Positions 45,517-54,394 of a stretch of 64,000 nt of DNA are shown piece by piece (the first letter of the stretch is position 1; each line of letters begins with the position of its first letter). A program made the translations under genes and the position numbers. The stretch covers positions 1,645,001 through 1,709,000 of the forward strand of contig NZ_CP034766.1 in NCBI RefSeq assembly GCF_004006015.1, given 5' to 3'. The notes under the pieces are model-generated. The model ran no database searches. It had not been told where the DNA came from and worked only from the letters and a program-made list of their open reading frames with translations. This DNA comes from Rhodococcus sp. X156. Lineage in GTDB: Bacteria; Actinomycetota; Actinomycetes; Mycobacteriales; Mycobacteriaceae.

Positions 45517-47468
45517 CGGCTCCCCGCGGCAGGCACCGCTTCGCCTACGGCCCCTACAGCGGGGGGCCCGACCCGTTGGCGCCCCCGGTGGACCTGCGGG
45601 AGGCGCTGGACGAGCTCGGCCAGGACGTCATGGAGGGCTCCTCGCCACGGTCGGCGGTGCGCGAGCTGATGCGCCGCGGGCTGCCGGGCCAGCGCGGGCT
45701 CGACCAGCTGGCGGCGCGGGCCAACCAGCGCCGCCGCGAGCTGCTCAAGCGCAACAACCTGGACGGGACCCTGGCCGAGGTGCGTGAGCTGCTGGAGCGC
45801 GCCGTGCTCGAGGAGCGCAAGGAGCTGGCCCGCGCGCTGGACGACGACGCCCGCTTCGCCGAGCTGCAGATGGAGTCGCTCAGCCCGTCGCCCGCGGAGG
45901 CGGTGCGCGAGCTCAGCGACTACTCCTGGCGCAGCCCCCAGGCGCAGCAGGACTACGACAAGATCAAGGACCTGCTGGGCCGCGAGCTGCTGGAGGAGCG
46001 GTTCCAGGGGATGAAGCAGGCGCTGGAGGGGGCCACCGACGCCGACAAGCAGCGGGTCACCGAGATGCTCAAGGACCTCAACGACCTCCTCGCCGCGCAC
46101 GCCCGCGGTGAGGACACCGACGAGCAGTTCGAGCAGTTCATGGCCGAGCACGGTGACTTCTTCCCGGAGGACCCGCAGGACGTGGAGGAGCTGCTGGACT
46201 CCCTGGCCCAGCGCGCCGCCGCGGCGCAGCGGATGCGCAACTCCATGACCCCGGAGCAACGGGCCGAGCTGGACGCCCTGGCGCAGCAGGCCTTCGGCAG
46301 CCCCGAGCTGGCCGACCAGCTGGCGCAGCTGGACGGCATGCTGCAGGCCGCCCGCCCCGGGGAGGACTGGCAGGGCAGCGAGGACTTCCGCGGCCAGCAG
46401 GGCATGGGACTGGGGGAGGCGACCCAGGCGATGGCCGACATCGGCGAGCTGGAGCAGCTGGCCGAGCAGCTCAGCCAGGCCTACCCGGGCGCCCGGATGG
46501 AGGACGTCGACCTGGACGCCCTGGAGCGCCAGCTGGGGGAGCAGGCCGTCACCGACGCCCGCACCCTGGCCGAGCTGGAGCGTGAGCTGCAGCGGCAGGG
46601 CCTGCTGGACCGGGCACCGGACGGCAGCTGGCGGCTCTCGCCCAAGGCCATGCGGCAGCTGGGCCAGTCGGCGCTGCGGGACGTGGCCGAGCAGCTCTCC
46701 GCCCGCCGCGGCGACCGGGAGACCCGGCGCGCCGGTGCCGCCGGCGAGCTCACCGGGGCCAGCCGGGCCTGGCAGTTCGGTGACACCGAGCCCTGGGACA
46801 CCACCCGCACCGTGACCAACGCGGTGCTGCGCACGGCGGGGCACCCGCTGCCCGTGCGGCTGGACGTCAGCGACGTGGAGGTGGCCGAGACCGAGCAGCG
46901 CAGCCGTGCGGCGGTGGCGCTGCTGGTGGACACCTCCTGGTCGATGGTCTCCGAGGGCCGCTGGCTGCCGATGAAGCGGACCGCGCTGGCGCTGCACCAC
47001 CTGGTGTCCACCCGCTTCCGCGGCGACGCCCTGCAGCTCATCGGCTTCGGCCGCCACGCGCGCACCCTCAGCGTGGCCGAGCTCACCGGCCTCGACGCGG
47101 TGTGGGAGCAGGGCACCAACCTGCACCACGCGCTCAAGCTGGCCGGGCTGCACCTGCGGCGACACCCCGGCACCCAGCCGGTGCTCATGGTGGTGACCGA
47201 CGGCGAGCCCACCGCACACCTGGAGCGCGACGGCCGGGCGGTGTTCGACTACCCGCCGCTGGCGGAGACGCTGGGGCTGACGGTGCGTGAGCTGGACGCG
47301 GTGGCCAAGCTGGGCACCCAGGTCACCTTCTTCCGGCTGGGTAGCGAGCCACGCCTGGCGGCGGTGGTGGACCAGCTGGCGCGCCGCTCCGGTGGGCGCG
47401 TGGTGGCTCCGGACCTGGACGGGCTCGGTGCGGCGGTGGTGGCGGACTACCTCGGTCGCCGGCGCTGA
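45513..47468 (+). CDS. VWA domain protein (CoxE/Rv0959-like)
   Basis: 651 residues. The N-terminal two thirds is helical and charged (LRELMRR-, LLDSLAQRAAAAQRMRN-, LAELERELQRQGLLD-like segments), probably for partner binding. The C-terminal VWA domain starts near residue 455 with the metal-binding MIDAS: LLVDTSWSM, GTNLHHALK and VVTDGEPTAH, all intact. ATG 45513 overlaps the upstream ATPase gene (ATGA). The pair is expected to form a chaperone-like complex in the cytoplasm; there are no signals or spans. Confidence 0.92.
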   Translation: MTAPRGRHRFAYGPYSGGPDPLAPPVDLREALDELGQDVMEGSSPRSAVRELMRRGLPGQRGLDQLAARANQRRRELLKRNNLDGTLAEVRELLERAVLEERKELARALDDDARFAELQMESLSPSPAEAVRELSDYSWRSPQAQQDYDKIKDLLGRELLEERFQGMKQALEGATDADKQRVTEMLKDLNDLLAAHARGEDTDEQFEQFMAEHGDFFPEDPQDVEELLDSLAQRAAAAQRMRNSMTPEQRAELDALAQQAFGSPELADQLAQLDGMLQAARPGEDWQGSEDFRGQQGMGLGEATQAMADIGELEQLAEQLSQAYPGARMEDVDLDALERQLGEQAVTDARTLAELERELQRQGLLDRAPDGSWRLSPKAMRQLGQSALRDVAEQLSARRGDRETRRAGAAGELTGASRAWQFGDTEPWDTTRTVTNAVLRTAGHPLPVRLDVSDVEVAETEQRSRAAVALLVDTSWSMVSEGRWLPMKRTALALHHLVSTRFRGDALQLIGFGRHARTLSVAELTGLDAVWEQGTNLHHALKLAGLHLRRHPGTQPVLMVVTDGEPTAHLERDGRAVFDYPPLAETLGLTVRELDAVAKLGTQVTFFRLGSEPRLAAVVDQLARRSGGRVVAPDLDGLGAAVVADYLGRRR

Positions 47469-47555
47469 GAGCTCCCGTGGCTCGGGGTGGCTGACGCCAC
47501 GGACGCTCGCCCCTCCTGAACGGGACCCGCACACGCTCTGGGTAGGGTCGGTCTC

Positions 47556-48797
47556 ATGCAGTCATGGCCGGCCCCGGCAGTTCCCAGCGTGCCCGGCGAG
47601 GGCCCCTCGATGCGCCTGTTCGACACCGCCGACCGCCAGGTGCGGCCGGTGGCACCCGGCCCCACCGCCACCATGTACGTCTGCGGGATCACCCCCTACG
47701 ACGCCACCCACCTCGGCCACGCCGCCACCTACCTCACCTTCGACCTGGTGTACCGGTTGTGGCTGGACGCCGGGCACGAGGTGCACTACGTGCAGAACGT
47801 CACCGACGTCGACGACCCGCTGTTCGAGCGCGCCGCCCGCGACGGCGAGGACTGGGTGGAGCTCGGCCTGCGGGAGACGCAGCTCTTCCGCGAGGACATG
47901 GCGGCGCTGCGCATCCTGCCGCCGCGCGACTACATCGGTGCGGTGGAGTCCATCGGCGAGGTCACCGAGATCGTGGAGAAGCTGGTGGCCTCCGGGGCGG
48001 CGTACGTCGTCGACGACCCCGAGCACCCCGACGTCTACTTCCGGGCCGACGCCACCAAGCAGTTCGGCTACGAGTCCGGCTACGACCACGCCACCATGAG
48101 CACCTACTTCGCCGAGCGCGGGGGAGATCCCGACCGTCCCGGCAAGCGCGACCCGCTGGACGCCGCCGTCTGGAGGGCCGTGCGCGACGGCGAGCCGTCC
48201 TGGCCCTCGGCGTTCGGCCCCGGCCGGCCCGGCTGGCACGTGGAGTGCGCCGCCATCGCCCTCAACCGCATCGGCGTCGGCTTCGACGTGCAGGGCGGCG
48301 GCAGCGACCTGATCTTCCCGCACCACGAGTTCTCCGCCGCCCACGCCGAGGCGCTCACCGGCTGCGAGCGCTTCGCCCGCCACTACGTGCACGCCGGGAT
48401 GATCGGCCTGGACGGGGAGAAGATGTCCAAGAGCCGCGGCAACCTGGTGCTGGTCTCCCGGCTGCGGGAGCAGGGCGTGGACCCGATGGCCATCCGCCTC
48501 GGCCTGCTCGACTCGCACTACCGCAGCGACCGCCAGTGGACCGACGCGGTGCTCACCGCGGCCACCGAGCGGCTGGCCCGCTGGCGCGAGGCGGCGGCCC
48601 TGGACGCCGGTCCCGACGCCACCGACACCATCGCCCGGGTGCGCCAGTACCTCGCCGACGACCTGGACACCCCGCGGGCGCTGTCCGCCATCGACGACTG
48701 GGCGCGCCAGGCGTTGAACCGTCGCGGCACCGACGCCGCCGCGCCCGCAGCGCTGGCCGCCACGGTGGACGCGCTGCTCGGCGTGCAGCTGGTCTAG
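47556..48797 (+). CDS. mshC: cysteine:GlcN-Ins ligase (mycothiol biosynthesis)
   Basis: 413 residues. MshC is a cysteinyl-tRNA synthetase paralogue that joins Cys to GlcN-Ins with ATP. It has the MshC N-terminal extension [12 protein letters not shown], the zinc and HIGH-type motif [19 protein letters not shown], the Cys/His zinc ligands in [10 protein letters not shown] and [14 protein letters not shown], and [10 protein letters not shown] in place of KMSKS. It lacks the C-terminal anticodon-binding domain of CysS, as expected. Together with the following PAC2 gene it matches mycobacterial synteny (Rv2130c). Confidence 0.97.
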   Translation: MQSWPAPAVPSVPGEGPSMRLFDTADRQVRPVAPGPTATMYVCGITPYDATHLGHAATYLTFDLVYRLWLDAGHEVHYVQNVTDVDDPLFERAARDGEDWVELGLRETQLFREDMAALRILPPRDYIGAVESIGEVTEIVEKLVASGAAYVVDDPEHPDVYFRADATKQFGYESGYDHATMSTYFAERGGDPDRPGKRDPLDAAVWRAVRDGEPSWPSAFGPGRPGWHVECAAIALNRIGVGFDVQGGGSDLIFPHHEFSAAHAEALTGCERFARHYVHAGMIGLDGEKMSKSRGNLVLVSRLREQGVDPMAIRLGLLDSHYRSDRQWTDAVLTAATERLARWREAAALDAGPDATDTIARVRQYLADDLDTPRALSAIDDWARQALNRRGTDAAAPAALAATVDALLGVQLV

Positions 48798-48800
48798 GGG

Positions 48801-48886
48801 CTGTGCTGGTCTAGGGCCCCGAGCCCGGGCTGTGCTGGTCTAGGGCCCCGAGCCCGGGCGGTGCTGGCTAGGGCCCCGAGCCCGGG
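48801..48886. repeat. three tandem 29-bp repeats
   Basis: Units at 48801-48829 and 48830-48858 are identical (CTGTGCTGGTCTAGGGCCCC, then GAGCCCGGG). The third (48859-48886) differs at its first bases and lacks one base. The last unit contains the stop codon and final residues of the convergent PAC2 gene, so the array looks like a duplication of that gene's 3' end. Each unit contains the GGGCCC/CCCGGG self-complementary core, so hairpins are possible. Confidence 0.85.
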
Positions 48887-49734
48887 CCGCGCCGGCGCAG
48901 GTACCGCTCGAACTCCGCCGCGATGGCCTCCCCGTCGGTCTGCGACACGGCCTCGGACATGTCGGTCTCGGCGTCGCCGCGCTCCTCCAGGGCGCGCACG
49001 TAGCCGATGACCTCCTCGTCCTCCTCGGCCATCTCGTTGACCGCACCCTCCCACTCGGCGGCCTGCTCGGGCAGCCCCACCAGCGGGACCTCCACGTCCA
49101 GCACCTCCTCCACCCGGTGCAGCAGCGCCAGGGTGGCCTTGGGGTTGGGCGGCTGGGCCACGTAGTGCGGCACCGCGGCCCAGAACGAGATGGCCGGCAC
49201 CCCGGCGCGCACGCAGGCCTCCTGCAGCACCCCGGTGATGCCGGTCGGGCCCTCGTAGCGGGTCTGCTCCAGGTTGAACTGCTTGGCCGCAGCGGTGCTG
49301 TACGCCGAGCCGGTCACCGGCACGGGGCGGGTGTGGGCGGTGTCCGCCAGCAGCGCGCCCAGGGTGACCACCGTGCGCACCCCCAGCGTGTCGAAGACCT
49401 CGATGAGCTCCGCGCAGAACGCCCGCCAGCGCATGTTCGGCTCGATGCCGCGCAGCAGCACCACGTCACGGGCGGAGCCCGGTGGGCGGCACACCGTCAG
49501 CCGGGTGGCCGGCCACTGGATCTCCCGGGTCACCCCTTCCACCATGCGTACCGTGGGGCGGGTGACCTGGAAGTCGTAGTAGTCCTCGGAGTCCAGCTCC
49601 ATCAGGGGGGTGGCGTCCCAGCAGAGCTCGAGGTGCTCCACCGCCCCGGTGGCTGCGTCCCCTGCGTCGTTCCAGCCCTCGAATGCCGCGACCAGTATCG
49701 GGTCCAGCAGACGGGGTGGCTCAGTCTGCGTCAC
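48868..49734 (-). CDS. PAC2 family protein
   Basis: 288 residues of the archaeal/actinobacterial PAC2 family: ILVAAFEGWNDAGDAATGAVEHL, DYYDFQVTRPTVRMV, DVVLLRGIEPNMRWRAF, VVTLGALLADTAHTRPVPV, ISFWAAVPHYVAQPPNPKATL. The archaeal and eukaryal relatives assist proteasome assembly; the role in actinobacteria (Rv2125 counterpart) is open, though this genome has a proteasome system (Arc/Mpa). GTG 49734 is the first in-frame start; the much longer open frame upstream is antisense to metH. It is divergent from metH. Confidence 0.9.
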   Translation of the reverse strand: MTQTEPPRLLDPILVAAFEGWNDAGDAATGAVEHLELCWDATPLMELDSEDYYDFQVTRPTVRMVEGVTREIQWPATRLTVCRPPGSARDVVLLRGIEPNMRWRAFCAELIEVFDTLGVRTVVTLGALLADTAHTRPVPVTGSAYSTAAAKQFNLEQTRYEGPTGITGVLQEACVRAGVPAISFWAAVPHYVAQPPNPKATLALLHRVEEVLDVEVPLVGLPEQAAEWEGAVNEMAEEDEEVIGYVRALEERGDAETDMSEAVSQTDGEAIAAEFERYLRRRGPGSGP

Positions 49735-49788
49735 ACCGACCAGCCTACGACCCGGGCCCGACAAGGGGCTGCGACTAGGCTGGTAGTT

Positions 49789-52700
49789 ATGCCTGCTTCT
49801 CCGTCTTCCCCTCTGCTCGAAGCCCTTCGCCAGCGCGTGCTCGTGGCCGACGGGGCGATGGGCACCATGCTCCAGGCCGCCGACCTGGACGTGGAGAAGG
49901 ACTTCCTCGGTCTCGAGGGCTGCAACGAGATCCTCAACGACACCCGCCCGGACGTGCTGCGCGAGATCCACCGCGCCTACTTCGAGGCCGGTGCCGACCT
50001 GGTGGAGACCAACACCTTCGGCTGCAACCTGCCCAACCTGGCCGACTACGACATCGCCGACCGCATCCGCGAGCTCTCCCGCAAGGGTGTGGCCATCGCC
50101 CGCGAGGTCGCCGACGAGATGGGTCCCGGCCGTGACGGGATGCCCCGCTTCGTGCTCGGCTCGATGGGCCCGGGCACCAAGCTGCCCACCCTGGGCCACG
50201 CCCCCTTCGCGGACCTGCGTGACGCCTACCAGGAGGCCGCGCTGGGCATGGTCGAGGGCGGTGCGGACGCCATCCTCATCGAGACCTGCCAGGACCTGCT
50301 GCAGGTGAAGGCCGCGGTCATCGGCAGCAAGCGCGCCATGACCGAGCTGGACAAGGTCATCCCGATCATCTGCCACGTCACCGTGGAGACCACCGGCACC
50401 ATGCTGCTGGGCAGCGAGATCGGCGCCGCCCTGGTGGCGCTGGAGCCGCTGGGCATCGACCTCATCGGCCTCAACTGCGCCACCGGCCCCGCCGAGATGA
50501 GCGAGCACCTGCGCCACCTGTCCAAGCACTCCCGGCTGCCCATCTCGGTGATGCCCAACGCCGGGCTGCCCCAGCTGGGCCCCAACGGCGCTGTCTACCC
50601 GCTGCAGCCCGAGGAGCTCGCCGAGGCACTGGCCGGCTTCGTCCGCGAGTACGGCCTCGCCCTGGTGGGTGGCTGCTGCGGTACCACCCCCGAGCACATC
50701 CGCGCGGTGGTGGCCGCCATCTCGGCCATCCCCGACGACGAGCGCGGCGTGCGCAAGGTGCACCAGGAGCCCGGCGTCGCCTCGCTGTACTCCGCGGTGC
50801 CCTTCAAGCAGGACCTCAGCGTGCTCATGATCGGCGAGCGCACCAACGCCAACGGCTCCAAGGCCTTCCGCGAGGCGATGCTGGCCGGCGACCACCAGGC
50901 CTGCATCGAGATCGCCCGCGACCAGACCCGCGACGGCGCGCACGTGCTGGACCTGTGCATCGACTACGTGGGCCGCGACGGCACCGCCGACATGGCCGGG
51001 CTGGCCGCCAAGCTGGCCACCGCCTCCACCCTGCCGATCATGCTGGACTCCACCGAGCCTGCCGTGCTGCGGGCCGGGCTGGAGCACCTGGGTGGGCGCT
51101 GCGCCATCAACTCGGTGAACTACGAGGACGGCACCGGCACCGACTCGCGCTTCCACCAGGCGATGGAGCTGGTGGTGGAGCACGGCGCTGCCGTGGTGGT
51201 CACCTGCATCGACGAGGAGGGCCAGGCCCGCACCGCGGAGAACAAGGTGAAGATCGCCGACCGCATCATCGGCGACCTGGTCAACGAGTGGGGAATGCAG
51301 GAGAGCGACATCATCATCGATGCGCTGGTCTTCCCCATCACCACCGGCCAGGACGAGGTGCGCCGCGACGCGCTGGAGACCATCGCCGCCATCAAGGAGA
51401 TCAAGCGCCAGCACCCCTCGGTGCAGACCACGCTGGGGCTGTCCAACGTCTCCTTCGGCCTCAACCCCGCCGCCCGCCAGGTGCTCAACTCGGTGTTCCT
51501 GCACGAGTGCACCGAGGCCGGCCTGGACACCGCGATCGTGCACGCCTCCAAGATCGTGCCGATGGCCCGCATCCCCGACGAGCAGCGCGCGGTGGCGCTG
51601 GACCTCGTCTACGACCGTCGCCGCGAGGGCTACGACCCGCTGCAGAAGCTGATGGAGCTGTTCGAGGGCGTCTCCGCCGCCTCCGCGCGCGCGTCACGGG
51701 CCGAGGAGCTGGCCCAGCTGCCGCTGTTCGAGCGGCTGGAGCGGCGCATCATCGACGGCGAGCGCACCGGCCTGGAAGCCGACCTGGACGCCGGCATGCA
51801 GGAGCGCCCGCCGCTGGAGATCATCAACGACACCCTGCTCTCGGGCATGAAGACCGTGGGTGAGCTCTTCGGCTCCGGCCAGATGCAGCTGCCGTTCGTG
51901 CTCGCCTCCGCCGAGGTGATGAAGACCGCCGTGGCCCACCTGGAGCCGCACATGGAGGCCACCGACGAGGACGGCAAGGGCCGCATCGTGCTGGCCACCG
52001 TCAAGGGCGACGTGCACGACATCGGCAAGAACCTGGTGGACATCATCCTCACCAACAACGGCTACGACGTGGTCAACATCGGCATCAAGCAGCCGATCGC
52101 CGCCATCCTGGAGGCCGCGGTCACCGAGAAGGCCGACGTCATCGGCATGTCCGGCCTGCTGGTGAAGTCCACCGTGGTGATGAAGGAGAACCTGCAGGAG
52201 ATGAACTCCCGCGGGGTCGCCAAGGACATCCCGGTGCTGCTCGGTGGTGCGGCGCTCACCCGCGCCTACGTCGAGGACGACCTGGCCGAGGTCTACGACG
52301 GCCACGTCACCTACGCCCGCGACGCCTTCGAGGGGTTGCGCTCGATGGACGCCATCATGAAGGCCAAGCGCAGCGGCGGGGAGCTGGGCGCGGTGAGCGA
52401 GGCCGAGCAGGCCAAGATCGACGAGCGCCGGGCCCGCCACGAGCGGTCCAAGCGCATCGCCGAGGCGCGCAAGGCCAACGAGCCGGAGGTGGAGCTGCCC
52501 GCCCGCTCCGACGTGGCCGCCGACGTCGACGTGCCCACCCCGCCGTTCTGGGGCAGCCGGGTGGTCAAGGGTGTGCGGCTGGCGGAGTACTCCGGCCTGC
52601 TCGACGAGCGGGCGCTGTTCCTCGGCCAGTGGGGCCTCAAGGGCGCCCGCGGTGGCGACGGCCCCTCCTACGAGGAGCTGGTGGAGACCGAGGGCCGTCC

Positions 52701-53364
52701 GCGGCTGCGGCACTGGCTGGACCGGCTGAGCACCGACGGCATCCTCGCCCACGCCGCGCTGGTCTACGGCTACTTCCCGGTGGTCTCCGAGGGCGACTCG
52801 GTGATCGTGCTGGAGTCCCCGGAGCCCGACGCCGCGGAGCGCTTCCGGTTCACCTTCCCCCGGCAGCGCCGTGACCGGCACCTGTGCCTGGCCGACTTCT
52901 TCCGCACCCGTGAGCAGGCCCGCGAGCACGGGCAGGTGGACGTCATGCCGTTCCAGCTGGTCACCATGGGCCAGCCGATCGCCGACTACGCCAACGAGCT
53001 CTTCGCCAACAACGCCTACCGCGACTACCTCGAGGTGCACGGCATCGGCGTGCAGCTCACCGAGGCGCTGGCCGAGTACTGGCACCAGCGTGTGCGCGAG
53101 GAGCTGAAGATGCCCGACGGCCAGGCCGTGGCGGCGGAGGACCCCGAGGAGGTCCAGGAGTTCTTCCGCCTGGGCTACCGCGGCGCCCGCTACTCACTGG
53201 GCTACGGAGCGTGCCCCGACCTGGAGGACCGCGCCAAGATCATGGAGCTGCTGGAGCCCAGCCGCATCGGGGTCGAGCTGTCCGAGGAGCTGCAGCTGCA
53301 CCCGGAGCAGTCCACCGACGCCTTCGTGCTGCACCACCCGGAGGCCAAGTACTTCAACGCCTGA
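49789..53364 (+). CDS. metH: cobalamin-dependent methionine synthase
   Basis: 1191 residues with all four modules: homocysteine-binding barrel (Zn ligands Cys230 in NCATGP and Cys296-Cys297 in GGCCGT), methyltetrahydrofolate barrel (IGERTNANGSKAF), cobalamin cap and Rossmann domain with the lower-ligand DVHDIG motif (His743), and the AdoMet activation domain at the C-terminus (RPRLRHWLDRL, then YFPVVSEGDS and GACPDLEDRAK). It transfers methyl from MeTHF to homocysteine. ATG 49789 follows the family N-terminus; only 54 bp separate it from the divergent PAC2 gene, leaving no room for a B12 riboswitch. Confidence 0.98.
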   Translation: MPASPSSPLLEALRQRVLVADGAMGTMLQAADLDVEKDFLGLEGCNEILNDTRPDVLREIHRAYFEAGADLVETNTFGCNLPNLADYDIADRIRELSRKGVAIAREVADEMGPGRDGMPRFVLGSMGPGTKLPTLGHAPFADLRDAYQEAALGMVEGGADAILIETCQDLLQVKAAVIGSKRAMTELDKVIPIICHVTVETTGTMLLGSEIGAALVALEPLGIDLIGLNCATGPAEMSEHLRHLSKHSRLPISVMPNAGLPQLGPNGAVYPLQPEELAEALAGFVREYGLALVGGCCGTTPEHIRAVVAAISAIPDDERGVRKVHQEPGVASLYSAVPFKQDLSVLMIGERTNANGSKAFREAMLAGDHQACIEIARDQTRDGAHVLDLCIDYVGRDGTADMAGLAAKLATASTLPIMLDSTEPAVLRAGLEHLGGRCAINSVNYEDGTGTDSRFHQAMELVVEHGAAVVVTCIDEEGQARTAENKVKIADRIIGDLVNEWGMQESDIIIDALVFPITTGQDEVRRDALETIAAIKEIKRQHPSVQTTLGLSNVSFGLNPAARQVLNSVFLHECTEAGLDTAIVHASKIVPMARIPDEQRAVALDLVYDRRREGYDPLQKLMELFEGVSAASARASRAEELAQLPLFERLERRIIDGERTGLEADLDAGMQERPPLEIINDTLLSGMKTVGELFGSGQMQLPFVLASAEVMKTAVAHLEPHMEATDEDGKGRIVLATVKGDVHDIGKNLVDIILTNNGYDVVNIGIKQPIAAILEAAVTEKADVIGMSGLLVKSTVVMKENLQEMNSRGVAKDIPVLLGGAALTRAYVEDDLAEVYDGHVTYARDAFEGLRSMDAIMKAKRSGGELGAVSEAEQAKIDERRARHERSKRIAEARKANEPEVELPARSDVAADVDVPTPPFWGSRVVKGVRLAEYSGLLDERALFLGQWGLKGARGGDGPSYEELVETEGRPRLRHWLDRLSTDGILAHAALVYGYFPVVSEGDSVIVLESPEPDAAERFRFTFPRQRRDRHLCLADFFRTREQAREHGQVDVMPFQLVTMGQPIADYANELFANNAYRDYLEVHGIGVQLTEALAEYWHQRVREELKMPDGQAVAAEDPEEVQEFFRLGYRGARYSLGYGACPDLEDRAKIMELLEPSRIGVELSEELQLHPEQSTDAFVLHHPEAKYFNA

Positions 53365-54231
53365 TCAGCCGCGGTTCGGCTGCTGGACCGCTTCGTGGCT
53401 CCGCTGGGCGTGGGGAAGCCCCGCGGACGCCAGGAGCGACAGCTTGTCTGCGTCGCTGGAGCCGGCCTCGGGGTGGTAGACGACGAGGTGGACACCGTCA
53501 GCGCCGTCGATGCTCAGCCGTTCGCGGTGCAGGACCAGCTCGCCAACCTGCGGGTGGTGGAACCGGACGGCCGTCCCACGCTGGCCGCGGACCTCGTGGC
53601 GCGCCCACAGCTGGCGGAACGTGGGGCTGGCCAGCGAGAGCTCGCCGGTGAGCTCGATGAAGCGGGGGTCGTCGATGTCCGTGCCCACGGCCTGGCGCAG
53701 GTTCGCGATGAAGCACTCCGTCATGGCTAGCCAGTCCGGGTAGTACTCCTGCTGGGCCGGATCCAGGAAGAAGTCCCGGAGCTGGTTGCCTCCCACGGCG
53801 AGTCCCGGGGACAGGGCGACGGCGAGATCGTTGGTGGCCAGGATGTCGAAGTACCGCCCCTCGATGAAGGCGGGCTGGACGAGGGAGTCCAGCAGCGTGA
53901 GCGCGCCGCGCGGGACGGTCTCCTTGCGCGGTCGGGGCCTGCGCCTGCGGGGGACGTCGGCGACGAGCGTCAGCAGGTGCGCCAGGTGCTCGTCGTCGAG
54001 CTGCAGCACCCGGGCGATCGACTCCAGCACCTGCGTCGACGGGTGTCGGTCTCGGCCTCGTTCCAGGCGCAGGTAGTAGTCCGCGCTGATGCCGGCGAGC
54101 ATCGCCACCTCCTCGCGCCGCAGACCGGGCACGCGCCGCACCCCCACCTCGGGGATGCCTGCCTGCTTCGGCGTCACCAGCGCTCGCCGGGCACTCAGGA
54201 AGGCGCCCAGGGCGTTCGACTTCTCCGTCAT
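53365..54231 (-). CDS. XRE/HTH regulator with MmyB-like ligand domain
   Basis: 288 residues. N-terminal HTH: LGAFLSARRALVTPKQAG, VPGLRREEVAMLAGISADYYLRLERGR (the conserved GLRREEVA-YYxRLERG signature). From about 105 comes the MmyB-like PAS-type domain: LLDSLVQPAFIEGRYFDILATNDLA. It binds small molecules, possibly fatty acids in MmyB itself. The stop codon abuts the metH stop with no spacer. It is divergent from the DHA1 exporter at 54395 and probably regulates it. Confidence 0.92.
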   Translation of the reverse strand: MTEKSNALGAFLSARRALVTPKQAGIPEVGVRRVPGLRREEVAMLAGISADYYLRLERGRDRHPSTQVLESIARVLQLDDEHLAHLLTLVADVPRRRRPRPRKETVPRGALTLLDSLVQPAFIEGRYFDILATNDLAVALSPGLAVGGNQLRDFFLDPAQQEYYPDWLAMTECFIANLRQAVGTDIDDPRFIELTGELSLASPTFRQLWARHEVRGQRGTAVRFHHPQVGELVLHRERLSIDGADGVHLVVYHPEAGSSDADKLSLLASAGLPHAQRSHEAVQQPNRG

Positions 54232-54394
54232 GTCGTGAGCGTAGGTCGAGGGACACCGCAGTGCGGGGGTCCTGCCGCACCCCCCGCTCGTCAGGGCTCT
54301 GGGTGGGCCCGACGGGCGCCCCTAGCGTCGGTGAACGCCGGCTCAGGCCACCTGGCCGAGCACCGGCGTCGACCACGACCGAGGGGATCTAGCC

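Noticed and set aside
44122-47468. magnesium chelatase for chlorophyll synthesis
   Set aside because: The ATPase and VWA protein match the generic MoxR-VWA pair, and no BchH-like subunit is present.
45453-47534. 693-aa minus-strand open frame
   Set aside because: Antisense to the VWA gene; Leu/Gln/His-rich without family features.
48801-48886. CRISPR array
   Set aside because: The 29-bp units are directly abutting with no spacers, and there are no cas genes.
49117-49788. 672-bp 5' extension of the metH frame
   Set aside because: Covers the PAC2 gene in antisense; MetH family begins at the ATG at 49789.
49735-49788. possible cobalamin riboswitch before metH
   Set aside because: Only 54 bp lie between the divergent starts; too short and no B12-box sequence.
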